From: Parabacteroides sp. TM07-1AC
GTDB lineage: Bacteria > Bacteroidota > Bacteroidia > Bacteroidales > Tannerellaceae
Direction of reading: 5' to 3'
NCBI RefSeq assembly: GCF_003480915.1
Contig: NZ_QUKD01000012.1
Coordinates: forward strand, 227-64,226
DNA length: 64,000 nucleotides
The notes under the pieces are model-generated. The model saw only the letters and a program-made list of their open reading frames with translations. It searched no databases and had not been told where the DNA came from. A program made the position numbers and the translations under genes. How positions within the stretch are numbered: position 1 is the first letter of the stretch; each line of letters begins with the position of its first letter. Shown here piece after piece: positions 46,585 through 56,566 of this stretch.

Positions 46585-47970
46585 ATGAACACAACGACAA
46601 AGAAAGAGAAAATCAAATTCAGTAAAGCGTTTTGGGTAGCCAATACCGTCGAACTATTTGAGCGTGCTGCCTACTACGGCGTATTTATCGTAATAACCCT
46701 TTATCTCAGCCGCATCCTCGGGTTCAACGACATACAGGCGGCAACTATCGCCGGAACATTCTCTGCATTTCTTTATTTTCTCCCGACTTTCGCCGGTGCA
46801 TTGGCCGATAAGATCGGATTCCGTAATTCCATGCTGCTGGCTTTTTCTTTACTGACTATCGGTTATGCCGGTCTAGGACTTTATCCTACCTGGCTTCAGT
46901 CTGCCGGACTGGTCGAATACGGGACTACGACTACATTTACCGGATTGCTTGAAAGTAATCTTCGTTATGGGATTATCCCAATCATGATACTGATCGTTAT
47001 CGGCGGTTCATTCATCAAGAGTGTGATCTCCGGAACGGTGGCAAAAGAAACGACTCCCGAAACCCGTGCCAAAGGTTTCTCCATATTCTATGCAATGGTA
47101 AATATCGGAGCTTTCTCCGGCAAAACGATTGTAAAACCATTGCGCGAAGCATTAGGGAACGAAGGATTGATCACCCTCAACTATTTCTCCGCTTCGATGA
47201 CTTTTCTCGCCTTACTCGCGATCTGGTTCTTCTATAAAAGCAGCCAGCATTCAGGAGAAGGAAAGACATTCGGACAGATATGGAAAGCATTGATCAAAGT
47301 ATGTACGAACGGTCGCCTGATTATACTGATCTTTATCATCTCCGGATTCTGGATGGTTCAGCACCAGTTGTATGCAACCATGCCTAAGTATGTTTTACGT
47401 TTGGCAGGAGAAGGGGCTTCTCCCTCCTGGTATGCCAACGTAAACCCGTTGGTGGTTGTGCTGACCGTTAATTTGGTTACCCAGTTAATGCGTAAAAAAA
47501 CAGCGCTGACCTCTATGACATTCGGCATGTTCATTATGCCGATATCCGCACTTTGTATGGCTTCGGGAAATATGCTCGATGGAAATACAACGATTCTGGG
47601 TATGCATCCGGTTGCCTTTATGATGGTAGTCGGTATCGTTTTCCAGGGATTGGCTGAGACATTTATATCTCCCCGTTTCCTCGAATATTTCTCATTGCAG
47701 GCCCCCAAAGGAGAAGAAGGGTTATATCTAGGCTTCAGTCATCTCCACTCGTTCCTGTCGTCCATTCTCGGATTCGGATTATCCGGTTTCTTACTAAGCA
47801 AATATTGTCCGGAACCGACCCTGTTCGCTACGCATGAAGAATGGGTGGCAGCCAGTACCAATGCCCATTATATCTGGTACTACTTTGGAGCAATCGCTTT
47901 AGTATCGGCATTTGCCCTGATTATTTATGGTCAGGTGGTAAAACGATTGGATGCAGCAAAAGCCAATTAA
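46585..47970 (+). CDS. POT/PTR2-like MFS transporter
   Basis: A 461-residue polytopic transporter with the ExxERxxYY motif (VELFERAAYYG) of proton-coupled oligopeptide transporters in helix 1, and a POT-like PETRAKGFSIFYAMVNIGAF segment. About 12-14 helices are predicted. It likely imports small peptides or related solutes, but specificity is not shown. Confidence 0.85.
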   Translation: MNTTTKKEKIKFSKAFWVANTVELFERAAYYGVFIVITLYLSRILGFNDIQAATIAGTFSAFLYFLPTFAGALADKIGFRNSMLLAFSLLTIGYAGLGLYPTWLQSAGLVEYGTTTTFTGLLESNLRYGIIPIMILIVIGGSFIKSVISGTVAKETTPETRAKGFSIFYAMVNIGAFSGKTIVKPLREALGNEGLITLNYFSASMTFLALLAIWFFYKSSQHSGEGKTFGQIWKALIKVCTNGRLIILIFIISGFWMVQHQLYATMPKYVLRLAGEGASPSWYANVNPLVVVLTVNLVTQLMRKKTALTSMTFGMFIMPISALCMASGNMLDGNTTILGMHPVAFMMVVGIVFQGLAETFISPRFLEYFSLQAPKGEEGLYLGFSHLHSFLSSILGFGLSGFLLSKYCPEPTLFATHEEWVAASTNAHYIWYYFGAIALVSAFALIIYGQVVKRLDAAKAN

Positions 47971-48038
47971 ACATGGGGAAAAGCACCTGTCAGAGTGCTC
48001 AAAAAACCCTAAAGTGTGCACATTTCAGGTTAAAGTTG

Positions 48039-48068
48039 TTTGATATAAAGAATGTTTGACTACTTTTG
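48039..48068 (+). promoter_or_regulatory. Promoter of the etfBA operon
   Basis: TTTG (48039-48042) and TACTTTTG (48061-48068), 18 bp apart, fit the -33/-7 pattern. A perfect 9-bp inverted repeat TCGGTAATT/AATTACCGA (48072-48097) lies at the start of the leader. Confidence 0.65.
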
Positions 48069-48137
48069 CAATCGGTAATTTTTTTACTAATTACCGAATA
48101 ATTTTCAGACAATAGAAATCTAATATTCCTATTTAAT

Positions 48138-49046
48138 ATGAGTTTAAGAATTATTGTTTTAGCGAAGCAGGTTCCGGACACACGCAACGTGGGAAAGGAT
48201 GCGATGAAAGAAGACGGAACGGTAAACCGTGCCGCACTTCCCGCCATCTTTAACCCGGAAGACCTGAACGCATTGGAACAGGCCCTACGCCTGAAAGATG
48301 CCTACCCCGGATCAACTGTTACATTGCTGACTATGGGCCCGGGACGTGCCGCCGAAATTATCCGTGAAGGTTTATACCGCGGAGCAGACGGCGGCTTTTT
48401 GTTAACCGACCGCGCCTTTGCCGGAGCCGATACATTGGCTACTTCATACGCTTTGGCTACGGCTATCAAAAAAATTAATGATTATGACATCATCATCGGT
48501 GGCCGTCAGGCTATCGACGGAGATACAGCACAGGTTGGTCCCCAGGTAGCAGAAAAGCTGGGATTGACACAGATCACTTACGCTGAAGAAATCCTGAATG
48601 TGGATGAAGCAGCACGCCGTATCACCGTTAAACGTCATATCGACGGAGGTGTGGAAACCGTAGAAGGTCCGCTGCCTATCGTCATCACAGTAAACGGCTC
48701 GGCAGCTCCCTGCCGTCCGCGCAATGCCAAACTGGTACAGAAATACAAACGTGCCATGGGTGCACAGGAAAAAGCAGCCCACCCGACTGCCTGCCATCCT
48801 GATGTTCCGAGCGAACTGCCGTATGCAGATCTTTACGAAAAACGCCCGTACCTGAATATCCAGGAATGGAGCGTGAACGACGTAAACGGAGATCTGACAC
48901 AGTGCGGTCTGTCCGGTTCACCTACAAAGGTAAAGACTATACAGAATATCGTGTTCCAGGCAAAGGAAAGCAAAACGCTGACCAGCGCGGATAAGGATAT
49001 AGAAGAGATGATTGTTGAACTGTTAGCTAACCATACCATCGGATAA
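48138..49046 (+). CDS. etfB: Electron transfer flavoprotein subunit beta
   Basis: An EtfB of 302 residues. The N-terminus IIVLAKQVPDTRNV, NPEDLNALEQAL and GRQAIDGDTAQVGPQVAEKLG are family landmarks, with nucleotide-binding residues in the last. It pairs with EtfA to carry electrons from acyl-CoA dehydrogenase. The genes etfB, etfA and acd are packed at 4- and 3-bp spacing, and in anaerobes such a trio may be electron-bifurcating; that remains an inference. Confidence 0.95.
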   Translation: MSLRIIVLAKQVPDTRNVGKDAMKEDGTVNRAALPAIFNPEDLNALEQALRLKDAYPGSTVTLLTMGPGRAAEIIREGLYRGADGGFLLTDRAFAGADTLATSYALATAIKKINDYDIIIGGRQAIDGDTAQVGPQVAEKLGLTQITYAEEILNVDEAARRITVKRHIDGGVETVEGPLPIVITVNGSAAPCRPRNAKLVQKYKRAMGAQEKAAHPTACHPDVPSELPYADLYEKRPYLNIQEWSVNDVNGDLTQCGLSGSPTKVKTIQNIVFQAKESKTLTSADKDIEEMIVELLANHTIG

Positions 49047-49050
49047 GATT

Positions 49051-50070
49051 ATGAATAACGTATTTGTATATTGTGAGATTGAAGGCACAACCATTGCCGA
49101 TGTAAGTCTCGAACTTCTGACCAAAGGTCGTAAGTTAGCGAATCAGTTAGGTTGCCAGCTGGAAGCAGTTGTTGCCGGTAGCGGCCTCGAAGGTGTAGAA
49201 AGCCAGGTACTGCCTTACGGTGTCGACAAAGTACACGTGTTCGATGCTCCGGGCCTGTTCCCTTACACTTCACTGCCCCACTCTTCTGTCCTGATCAACC
49301 TGTTCAAGGAAGAAAAACCTCAGATCTGCCTGATGGGTGCTACCGTTATCGGTCGTGACCTGGGTCCTCGTGTATCTTCTGCACTGACCAGCGGCCTGAC
49401 TGCAGACTGTACTTCATTGGAGATCGGTCCTCACGAAGATAAACGGGCAGGTATCACGTATGAAAACCTGTTGTATCAGATCCGTCCAGCTTTCGGTGGT
49501 AACATCGTGGCAACCATCATCAACCCGGAACACCGTCCTCAGATGGCTACCGTTCGCGAAGGTGTGATGAAGAAAGAGATCCTGGATGCCAATTATAAAG
49601 GCGAAGTGGTAAAACACGACGTAGCAAAATATGTATCCGATGCTGATTATGTAGTAAAAGTAATCGACCGTCACGTTGAAAAAGCGAAACACAACCTGAA
49701 AGGTGCTCCTATCGTAGTTGCCGGAGGTTATGGCGTAGGGTCGAAAGAAAACTTCAACCTGCTGTTCGAATTAGCTAAAGAACTTCATGCAGAAGTAGGT
49801 GCCAGCCGTGCTGCTGTCGACGCCGGTTTCTGTGACCACGACCGCCAGATCGGACAGACCGGTCTGACCGTTCGCCCGAAACTCTATATCGCCTGCGGTA
49901 TTTCCGGACAGATCCAGCACATTGCCGGTATGCAGGACGCAGGTATTATCATCTCTATCAACAACGACGAGAACGCTCCGATCAACACCATCGCTGACTA
50001 TGTGATCAACGGTTCGGTTGAAGAAGTGATCCCGAAGATGATCAAGTATTACAAACAGAACAGTAAATAA
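49051..50070 (+). CDS. etfA: Electron transfer flavoprotein subunit alpha
   Basis: An EtfA of 339 residues. The C-terminal FAD-binding domain has GAPIVVAGGYGVGSKENF, GASRAAVDAGFCDHDRQIGQTG and YIACGISGQIQHIAGM, the standard signature. It forms the heterodimeric flavoprotein with EtfB. It starts 4 bp after etfB. Confidence 0.97.
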   Translation: MNNVFVYCEIEGTTIADVSLELLTKGRKLANQLGCQLEAVVAGSGLEGVESQVLPYGVDKVHVFDAPGLFPYTSLPHSSVLINLFKEEKPQICLMGATVIGRDLGPRVSSALTSGLTADCTSLEIGPHEDKRAGITYENLLYQIRPAFGGNIVATIINPEHRPQMATVREGVMKKEILDANYKGEVVKHDVAKYVSDADYVVKVIDRHVEKAKHNLKGAPIVVAGGYGVGSKENFNLLFELAKELHAEVGASRAAVDAGFCDHDRQIGQTGLTVRPKLYIACGISGQIQHIAGMQDAGIIISINNDENAPINTIADYVINGSVEEVIPKMIKYYKQNSK

Positions 50071-50073
50071 GAT

Positions 50074-51780
50074 ATGGCTAACTTTTATTTAGATAATCCC
50101 AGCATGAAACATCACCTGCATCACCCGTTGATGCAGCGGATTGTCGAGCTGAAAGAACGCGGCTATGCCGACAAGGATAAATATGACTATGCGCCTCAGG
50201 ATTTCGAGGATGCAATGGACAGCTACGAAAAGGTACTGGAAATTGTAGGTGAAATCTGTGGTGAGATCATCGCTCCCAATGCAGAGGGCGTAGACCATGA
50301 AGGTCCGTCTGTTGCTGGTGGACGTGTGACGTATGCCAAAGGTACTCAGGAAAACCTGGATGCCGTACGCAAAGCCGGCCTGATGGGTATTGCAATGCCC
50401 CGCCGTTACGACGGCCTGAACTTCCCGATCGTTCCTTACATCATGGCAGCCGATATGGTATCGCGTGCCGATGCAGGTTTTGAAAACCTTTGGGGATTGC
50501 AGGACTGTGCGGAAACACTATATGAATTCGGTAACGACGACCAGCGTCAGCGTTATATCCCGCGTGTTTGTGCCGGAGAAACGATGTCGATGGACCTGAC
50601 AGAGCCGGATGCAGGTTCCGACCTACAGTCTGTTATGCTGAAAGCTACTTACTGCGAAAAGGACGATTGCTGGTATCTGAACGGCGTAAAACGTTTCATT
50701 ACCAACGGTGATGCCGATATTCACCTGGTACTGGCACGTTCCGAAGAAGGCACACGCGACGGTCGTGGTTTGTCCATGTTCATCTACGACAAACGCAACG
50801 GTGGTGTGAATGTTCGCCGTATCGAGAACAAGATGGGTATCAAAGGATCCCCTACTTGCGAATTGGTATTCAAGAATGCTAAAGCCGAACTTTGCGGTGA
50901 CCGCAAACTTGGTTTGATCAAATATGTAATGGCATTGATGAACGGTGCCCGCCTGGGTATCATGGCACAGGCAGTAGGTTTGAGCGAAGCGGCTTACCGC
51001 GAAGGTTATACCTATGCAACGGAACGTAAACAGTTCGGCAAAGCGATCATCGAATTCCCGGCTGTATATGAAATGGTAGCCCTGATGCGTGCCAAAGCGG
51101 ACGCTTCCCGTTCCATGCTTTACGAAACAGCTCGTTTCGTAGATGTTTACAAGGCGTTGGACGATATATCCAAAGAACGTAAGCTAACTCCGGAAGAACG
51201 TCAGGAAATGAAGAAATACAGCAAACTGGCTGATGCATATACCCCGATGGGTAAAGGTATGACCACCGAATATGCCAACCAGAATGCATATGACGCAATC
51301 CAGATCCACGGTGGTTCAGGTTTCATGAAAGACTATGCCTGCGAACGTATCTACCGTGATGCCCGTATCACAAACATCTACGAAGGTACTACCCAGTTGC
51401 AGGTGGTTGCAGCGATCCGCCACGTCACCACAGGTACTTACCTGGCTCAGATCCGTGAATACGAAGCCATCGAATACAAACCGGAACTGGAAGGTCTGAA
51501 GAACAAGCTGAAAGCAATGACCGACAAGTACGAAAAAGTAGTTGCCGCGGTTACAGAAACCAAAGACAACGAATACATCGACTTCCAGGCACGCCGTATG
51601 GTAGAAGCTGCCGCTCATTGTGTCTTCGGTTACCTGTTACTTCAGGATGCCAACAAAGACGACAGTTACCGCCGTTCAGCCGAAGTATATATCAACTACG
51701 GCCAGGCAGAAGTTGACAAGATCGAATCTTTCATCAACAACTTCAACCGCGAAGATCTGGCGTATTACAGACAAGCATAA
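50074..51780 (+). CDS. Acyl-CoA dehydrogenase family protein
   Basis: A 568-residue flavoprotein. The FAD-binding signature MDLTEPDAGSDLQ and C-terminal QIHGGSGFMKDYACERIYRDARI are typical. A C-terminal extension of about 120 residues beyond the usual 380-residue core makes it like the longer acyl-CoA dehydrogenases found with etfBA. It oxidises an acyl-CoA thioester and passes electrons to the ETF. Chain length is not readable. Confidence 0.93.
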   Translation: MANFYLDNPSMKHHLHHPLMQRIVELKERGYADKDKYDYAPQDFEDAMDSYEKVLEIVGEICGEIIAPNAEGVDHEGPSVAGGRVTYAKGTQENLDAVRKAGLMGIAMPRRYDGLNFPIVPYIMAADMVSRADAGFENLWGLQDCAETLYEFGNDDQRQRYIPRVCAGETMSMDLTEPDAGSDLQSVMLKATYCEKDDCWYLNGVKRFITNGDADIHLVLARSEEGTRDGRGLSMFIYDKRNGGVNVRRIENKMGIKGSPTCELVFKNAKAELCGDRKLGLIKYVMALMNGARLGIMAQAVGLSEAAYREGYTYATERKQFGKAIIEFPAVYEMVALMRAKADASRSMLYETARFVDVYKALDDISKERKLTPEERQEMKKYSKLADAYTPMGKGMTTEYANQNAYDAIQIHGGSGFMKDYACERIYRDARITNIYEGTTQLQVVAAIRHVTTGTYLAQIREYEAIEYKPELEGLKNKLKAMTDKYEKVVAAVTETKDNEYIDFQARRMVEAAAHCVFGYLLLQDANKDDSYRRSAEVYINYGQAEVDKIESFINNFNREDLAYYRQA

Positions 51781-51802
51781 TACAACCATCTCATAAAAAA
51801 GA

Positions 51803-51832
51803 AAATCCGGGTATCGTTTGATATCCGGATTT
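51803..51832 (+). terminator. Terminator of the etfBA-acd operon
   Basis: AAATCCGGGTATC pairs with GATATCCGGATTT with one mismatch around a short loop, followed by a T-run. Confidence 0.8.
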
Positions 51833-51873
51833 TTTATTTCTACATTTGTCCCAACAACCAAACAGTATTAGCT

Positions 51874-52389
51874 ATGAACAATTACAATCCTTTATTACAC
51901 CACCGTCATAGTATCCGGCTACAAGGATACGATTACTCCCAAGAAGGCCTGTATTTCGTAACGGTATGCACGCATAATATGCAATGCCTATTTGGCAACA
52001 TCACCAACGGTCAAATGATATTAAACCAATTTGGCCAAATCATCGAATCCGCCTGCCAACAAATCGAACAACAATCCCCCTACATCCGCTTCAACATCTA
52101 TTGCATCATGCCCAACCACTTCCACGCCATCATCGAAATCACCTCCCCCTGTACGGGCGGTTCGCGAACCGCCCTTTCCCGCCCCACCAAACCTCTCGGC
52201 CGCATCATCGGCGCATTCAAAACAATCACAACCAAAAACATTAATCTTATCAATAACACACCAGGCCAACGATTATGGCATCGCAATTATTATGAACATA
52301 TTATCCGCAATGATTACTCATATCAGAATATATATAATTATATATTGGAGAATCCGGAGAGGTGGGATAGGGATAAATATAGGAGATGA
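51874..52389 (+). CDS. REP-associated tyrosine transposase (RAYT)
   Basis: A 171-residue Y1 transposase of the IS200/TnpA-REP type. The HUH metal motif is MPNHFHAIIEI and the catalytic Tyr is in NYYEHIIRNDYSY. RAYTs are single-copy domesticated relatives of IS200 that process REP palindromes. A 20-bp palindrome GGGCGGTTCGCGAACCGCCC (52155-52174) is inside this gene in a variable loop (residues about 94-100), and a 28-bp copy lies 64 bp downstream. It appears intact. Confidence 0.9.
   Translation: MNNYNPLLHHRHSIRLQGYDYSQEGLYFVTVCTHNMQCLFGNITNGQMILNQFGQIIESACQQIEQQSPYIRFNIYCIMPNHFHAIIEITSPCTGGSRTALSRPTKPLGRIIGAFKTITTKNINLINNTPGQRLWHRNYYEHIIRNDYSYQNIYNYILENPERWDRDKYRR
52155..52174. repeat. REP-like palindrome inside the RAYT gene
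   Basis: GGGCGGTTCGCGAACCGCCC is a perfect 20-bp palindrome encoding GGSRTA in frame. The same 20 bp recur at 52457-52476. Confidence 0.85.
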
Positions 52390-52452
52390 AAGGGGGGATG
52401 GGGGCTATGATGGGGATAGAGGCGATGATGGGGATGGGGGGATGGGGCGACG

Positions 52453-52480
52453 GTAGGGGCGGTTCGCGAACCGCCCCTAC
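52453..52480. repeat. REP palindrome with GTAG ends downstream of the RAYT gene
   Basis: A perfect 28-bp palindrome starts GTAGGGGCGG and ends CCGCCCCTAC, around CGCG. The GTAG tetranucleotide at the base is the feature RAYT enzymes recognise in known REP elements. G-rich imperfect repeats lie at 52385-52450 and two 17-18-bp copies of ATTCAAATAAGCCCCCC at 52493-52527. Confidence 0.8.
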
Positions 52481-52538
52481 AGGGCCTGCCCTATTCAAAT
52501 AAGCCCCCCCATTCAAATAAGCCCCCCTTATAGCATAT

Positions 52539-53834
52539 TCAGATAGAGGCAAAAGAGCGGCGATGCCACAATATCCATTGCATAATTCCTCGTAACGATA
52601 AATAAATCAAAAACGCCATCCATAATGCATGGTTTCCCATTATTTCGTAAAACAGATAATAGACAACGAAGAATGTACCTGAAGCGACCAGCATCGAATA
52701 AAGCATCAGGCGGGTAGCCGTAGCCCCGATCAGGATGCCATCCCAAAGAAAAGCGGCAAAACCGGCCAATGGGATAGCCAGCACCCAGTAATAATAAGTT
52801 CCGGCAGCCTCTATGACTGTCGTGTCGTTGGTCAATAAACCCAAAAAGCCTTGACCGCCTATCATATACAGAATTGTAAAGGATAATGATAACCCCCAGC
52901 CCCAACGGAATAATAGCCGGATCATCCTTTGTAATCCATTCCGGTTCTGTGCACCGACATAACGCCCTGTCATCGCTTCGCCGGCATAGGCAAAGCCATC
53001 CATGATATAAGAAAACAAGGTGAACAACTGCATTAATAAGGTATTGACAGCCAATACGACATCCCCCTGCCGCGCCCCTGTCGACGTGAAAAAGGTTGTG
53101 ACAGCTACCAGGCACAACGTACGGAAAAAGATATCGCTATTTACCTGAAAGAAACGATGCATAGCTGTCCAGCCCAAAATCTCCCGCCAGTGAAAAGGGA
53201 TTCTCAGTCTTCCGTAATAACGTAGCCAAAGCAGTAAAGCCATAAAAAGTCCGGCGTATTGGGCAATCAGCGTACCCAATGCCACGCCCTCGATCTTCAT
53301 ATCCAACAGATAGACAAAAGCCAGACTCGCCACGATATTCACTATATTTTGTGTAATCGCTATAAACATCGGGAAACGGGAATTCTGCATGCCGATAAAC
53401 CACCCGGCAAAACCATACAACCCTAGTACAGCGGGTGCTCCCCATACACAGATACTAAAATAAACCGTAGCCAACTCGCGAACCTCAGCGGTAGCATCTA
53501 TCAAAAGAAAAGCGACTTTCCGAATCGGATACTGAAGCAGTAACAGGCATAAAGCTATAAAAAGCCCTACTCCCACCGCCCGCAACAAAACACGGGTCAC
53601 CTCTTTCAAATCACGTTTACCAAAAGCCTGCGAAGTCATCCCACTCGTCCCCATCCGCAAGAAACCAAACAACCAATAGATTATATTAAACAGCATCCCT
53701 CCCACTGCGATCGCTCCGATATAGGAAGCCGATCCCAAGTGCCCCACAATGGCGACATCAATCAGTCCCAATAGAGGAACGGTTATATTTGAGACAATAG
53801 AGGGAATTGCCAGTTGAAGTATCTTTTTATTCAT
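52539..53834 (-). CDS. MATE family efflux transporter (DinF-like)
   Basis: A 431-residue MATE protein with about 12 helices. The N-terminal GLIDVAIVGHLGSASYIGAIAVG and the LRMGTSGMTSQAFG segment fit the DinF-like branch. It exports drugs or metabolites by cation antiport. A diverged, frameshifted copy of its 5' end lies at 56567-56655. A -7 box (TATTTTTG, minus strand) is at 53853-53860. Confidence 0.92.
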   Translation of the reverse strand: MNKKILQLAIPSIVSNITVPLLGLIDVAIVGHLGSASYIGAIAVGGMLFNIIYWLFGFLRMGTSGMTSQAFGKRDLKEVTRVLLRAVGVGLFIALCLLLLQYPIRKVAFLLIDATAEVRELATVYFSICVWGAPAVLGLYGFAGWFIGMQNSRFPMFIAITQNIVNIVASLAFVYLLDMKIEGVALGTLIAQYAGLFMALLLWLRYYGRLRIPFHWREILGWTAMHRFFQVNSDIFFRTLCLVAVTTFFTSTGARQGDVVLAVNTLLMQLFTLFSYIMDGFAYAGEAMTGRYVGAQNRNGLQRMIRLLFRWGWGLSLSFTILYMIGGQGFLGLLTNDTTVIEAAGTYYYWVLAIPLAGFAAFLWDGILIGATATRLMLYSMLVASGTFFVVYYLFYEIMGNHALWMAFLIYLSLRGIMQWILWHRRSFASI

Positions 53835-53852
53835 TCTATTTTATTTTACCTG

Positions 53853-53860
53853 CAAAAATA
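53853..53860 (-). promoter_or_regulatory. -7 box of the MATE gene
   Basis: On the minus strand TATTTTTG matches TAnnTTTG, 18 bp before the ATG at 53834. Confidence 0.5.
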
Positions 53861-53929
53861 GCCTTATTTTACAGTCCTACACAATTTTAGCAGCAAAGAC
53901 ATCGTTAATCATAAATAAACCCCATTACC

Positions 53930-56245
53930 ATGTTACACCTGAAAGTTCTTATCAGAAGCTTATTACACAATAAATGGATCACGTTTATTCATGTTGGAGG
54001 ACTGGCTATCGCCTTTACCTTTGTCCTCCTCCTCTCCTTTTATGTAAGAACTGAATCAAGTGTGGATAAGTTTCATGAACAGGAGGAAAATATCTACCGG
54101 GTACTACGCGACAACACCTGCGCCTTCTCCCCTCCTTTCGCCGACTATGTGAAAGAACATGTTGCCGGAATCAAAGCATATACCCGTATATTTGAGATGG
54201 AAACAGTACTGAAATATGATGAGAACATATTGAAAACGAAAAACTGTATCTTTGTCGATACCTCTTTCTTCTCAATATTCTCTTTCCCTTTCATATCCGG
54301 TGCGCTTCAAGATAAAAATGATGTAGCCATATCGGAAAGCTTCTCCAAAGCCATGTTCGGAAATGACAACCCTTTGGGTAAAACCATACGGATCAACGAC
54401 AGACTGAGCGTAACAGTATCCGGTATAATAAAAGACTTTGGCGAAAATACACATTTCAGAAAGCCGGATGCAGTTTTTTCATTCGATCTGCTGACTGAAT
54501 TTTTCGGACAGAACTATCCGGAACAGTACGACTTACCTATGTTTATGCCCGGACTATATGTATTGGCGGAGGAAGGTGTAGACATGAGCCGGAAAGGAGA
54601 AGAATTATTCAATCTGGCCCAGCCCTGGTACTGGCTACTGCAAAACGGCCTGAATAAAAGTATTACTTTCCAACCTCTATCCGATGCCTATTTCCATCCT
54701 TCCCAATATGGTTTCCCTACCGGAGAACGGGAAGGGAACAAAACCCGCTTGTTTATCATGTCTGCTATTGCACTGGCTATACTGCTGATCGTTGCGATCA
54801 ACTATATTAATCTCTCTGTTGCACAATCCATGCGGAGAGCCAAAGATATAGGAATCCGAAAAATAGCCGGTGCGGAAAACTTTGGAATCATCCGTCAGGC
54901 AATGCTGGAAACGACAGTCGTATGCCTTATTTCTGCCTTACTGGCTTATCTTTTGGTTTTGATTGCTTTGCCATTCTACAATAACTTAGCAGGATATCAT
55001 ATAGGTATCAGAGAGTTGATTAGTGGTGATTTCATGGGAATCTATTTACTGCTGACAGTAATCACCATTTTGCTTATCGGCATAGTACCTGCATTCACAC
55101 TCACCAGGTTTTCTCCTGCCGCTCTCATCCAGGGAAAAGTTGCTCAGTTGAATACTACTCTTATCCAGAAAGTACTGCTCACATTTCAGTTCTTTGTTTC
55201 CACCACATTAATTATCTGTATGCTGATCCTGTTAAAGCAAGAGGCATATATCCGAAAATTCGATTTAGGATTTGATGCCAAAGAGACATTGTATATTCCA
55301 TTGAACCGTGAGTTTAAAGGAAAAACAGAAACTCTCAAAGAAAGCCTCAAGCAATTGTCAGGCGTTCGGGAAGTATCGTTTTGCAACGGAATGCCAGGCG
55401 TTGGTATTATCCCTATGACCTTTGATTACAAAGGAGCTAATTTCGAATTTGAACACATGGAAATAGACGACACCTATTTCCGGTTGATGAATATAGCGGT
55501 TGAAAGTTCTGTCATGGAAGATAATAGCTGTTGGTTGAATAAGAAAGCATCCCAAATGCTGGAAGTCTCTTCCGATGAAGAGTTTCTCAAGATAATGGTA
55601 AATAAGAATCCCATGACATACAAAATAAAAGGTATCCTGCCGGATATACAATTCGAACCATTATATTCAGAAGCCAAGCCGGTCATTTTCACTAAGATCA
55701 ACACTGATAACTGGGCCGAATATGCCTTTATCCGTTTTGACTCTATCGGATTAACCTCTTTGATACCGGAACTTGAAAAGGTGTACAAACAGTATTCTTC
55801 CATTTTCCCTTTTGAATATTATCTCTTGGAAAATACCTTAAACAAGGCGTATGAGAAAGAATACAGGAACACCAAAATTATTATCGTATTCACCATATTC
55901 GCACTACTTATATCCTCTTTGGGTGTTTTTGCTTTAGCTTTCTATTTTTGTCAGGGAAAGCAGAAAGAAATGGCAATCCGAAAAGTAAACGGAGCTACAA
56001 ACTTTCAGATATGGTCATTAATAGTCAGATACTTTCTCCGGCTGGTACTCATTTCATTTGTTATTGCATGCCCGTTCGCCGGATACTTTATGAATGAATG
56101 GCTAAGTAATTTTGTATATAAAACATCCTTAGACCTCTGGATTTTTGCATTAGCAGGCATCGTAGTCTCTATTATCTCGGTGCTGGTAGTAAGTAATCAA
56201 AGTTTATGGACGGTACGACAGAATCCGCTGGATGTTTTGAAGTAA
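53930..56245 (+). CDS. FtsX/MacB-like ABC transporter permease
   Basis: A 771-residue permease with the Bacteroidales double arrangement: helix 1 (about 18-40), a MacB-type periplasmic domain, an FtsX domain (about 280-410), a second periplasmic domain (about 450-640) and a second FtsX domain (about 655-760). RRAKDIGIRKIAGAENFGI and QKEMAIRKVNGATNFQIW are the coupling-helix motifs. No ATPase gene is adjacent. Substrates of these proteins are usually unknown; antimicrobial peptide or lipoprotein handling is typical of the wider family. Confidence 0.9.
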   Translation: MLHLKVLIRSLLHNKWITFIHVGGLAIAFTFVLLLSFYVRTESSVDKFHEQEENIYRVLRDNTCAFSPPFADYVKEHVAGIKAYTRIFEMETVLKYDENILKTKNCIFVDTSFFSIFSFPFISGALQDKNDVAISESFSKAMFGNDNPLGKTIRINDRLSVTVSGIIKDFGENTHFRKPDAVFSFDLLTEFFGQNYPEQYDLPMFMPGLYVLAEEGVDMSRKGEELFNLAQPWYWLLQNGLNKSITFQPLSDAYFHPSQYGFPTGEREGNKTRLFIMSAIALAILLIVAINYINLSVAQSMRRAKDIGIRKIAGAENFGIIRQAMLETTVVCLISALLAYLLVLIALPFYNNLAGYHIGIRELISGDFMGIYLLLTVITILLIGIVPAFTLTRFSPAALIQGKVAQLNTTLIQKVLLTFQFFVSTTLIICMLILLKQEAYIRKFDLGFDAKETLYIPLNREFKGKTETLKESLKQLSGVREVSFCNGMPGVGIIPMTFDYKGANFEFEHMEIDDTYFRLMNIAVESSVMEDNSCWLNKKASQMLEVSSDEEFLKIMVNKNPMTYKIKGILPDIQFEPLYSEAKPVIFTKINTDNWAEYAFIRFDSIGLTSLIPELEKVYKQYSSIFPFEYYLLENTLNKAYEKEYRNTKIIIVFTIFALLISSLGVFALAFYFCQGKQKEMAIRKVNGATNFQIWSLIVRYFLRLVLISFVIACPFAGYFMNEWLSNFVYKTSLDLWIFALAGIVVSIISVLVVSNQSLWTVRQNPLDVLK

Positions 56246-56293
56246 ACTCAACAAGCTCCACACATATCCACACAACGATGAGGACGATGGTTA

Positions 56294-56542
56294 TTATAGA
56301 TACCGAACTTCACCTACTAGATTACGAGCCTGACTGAGCGTTGTAATCATTTCTTTATTCAACCATTCTTCTTTCAATATATCATTTACATGTTCGGCTA
56401 TTGCAATCTCTCTGTGATCTCTATTTTCTGTCATACTGGCGCAACACGCAATACCTTGTAAAATAGAGATATTCTTTGCTACAATACTGTATAACTCTGT
56501 CCATATCAGACACATATAATTGATTAACTGATAATGGATCAT
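56294..56542 (-). CDS. Hypothetical small protein
   Basis: An 82-codon frame with a hydrophobic N-terminal half and a charged C-terminal half (HVNDILKEEWLNKEMITTL). No family is recognised. It starts 24 bp downstream of the MATE relic on the same strand. It may be a real orphan gene or debris of the same rearrangement. Confidence 0.35.
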   Translation of the reverse strand: MIHYQLINYMCLIWTELYSIVAKNISILQGIACCASMTENRDHREIAIAEHVNDILKEEWLNKEMITTLSQARNLVGEVRYL

Positions 56543-56566
56543 AATCTTTTATCTGGTTAGGATACC

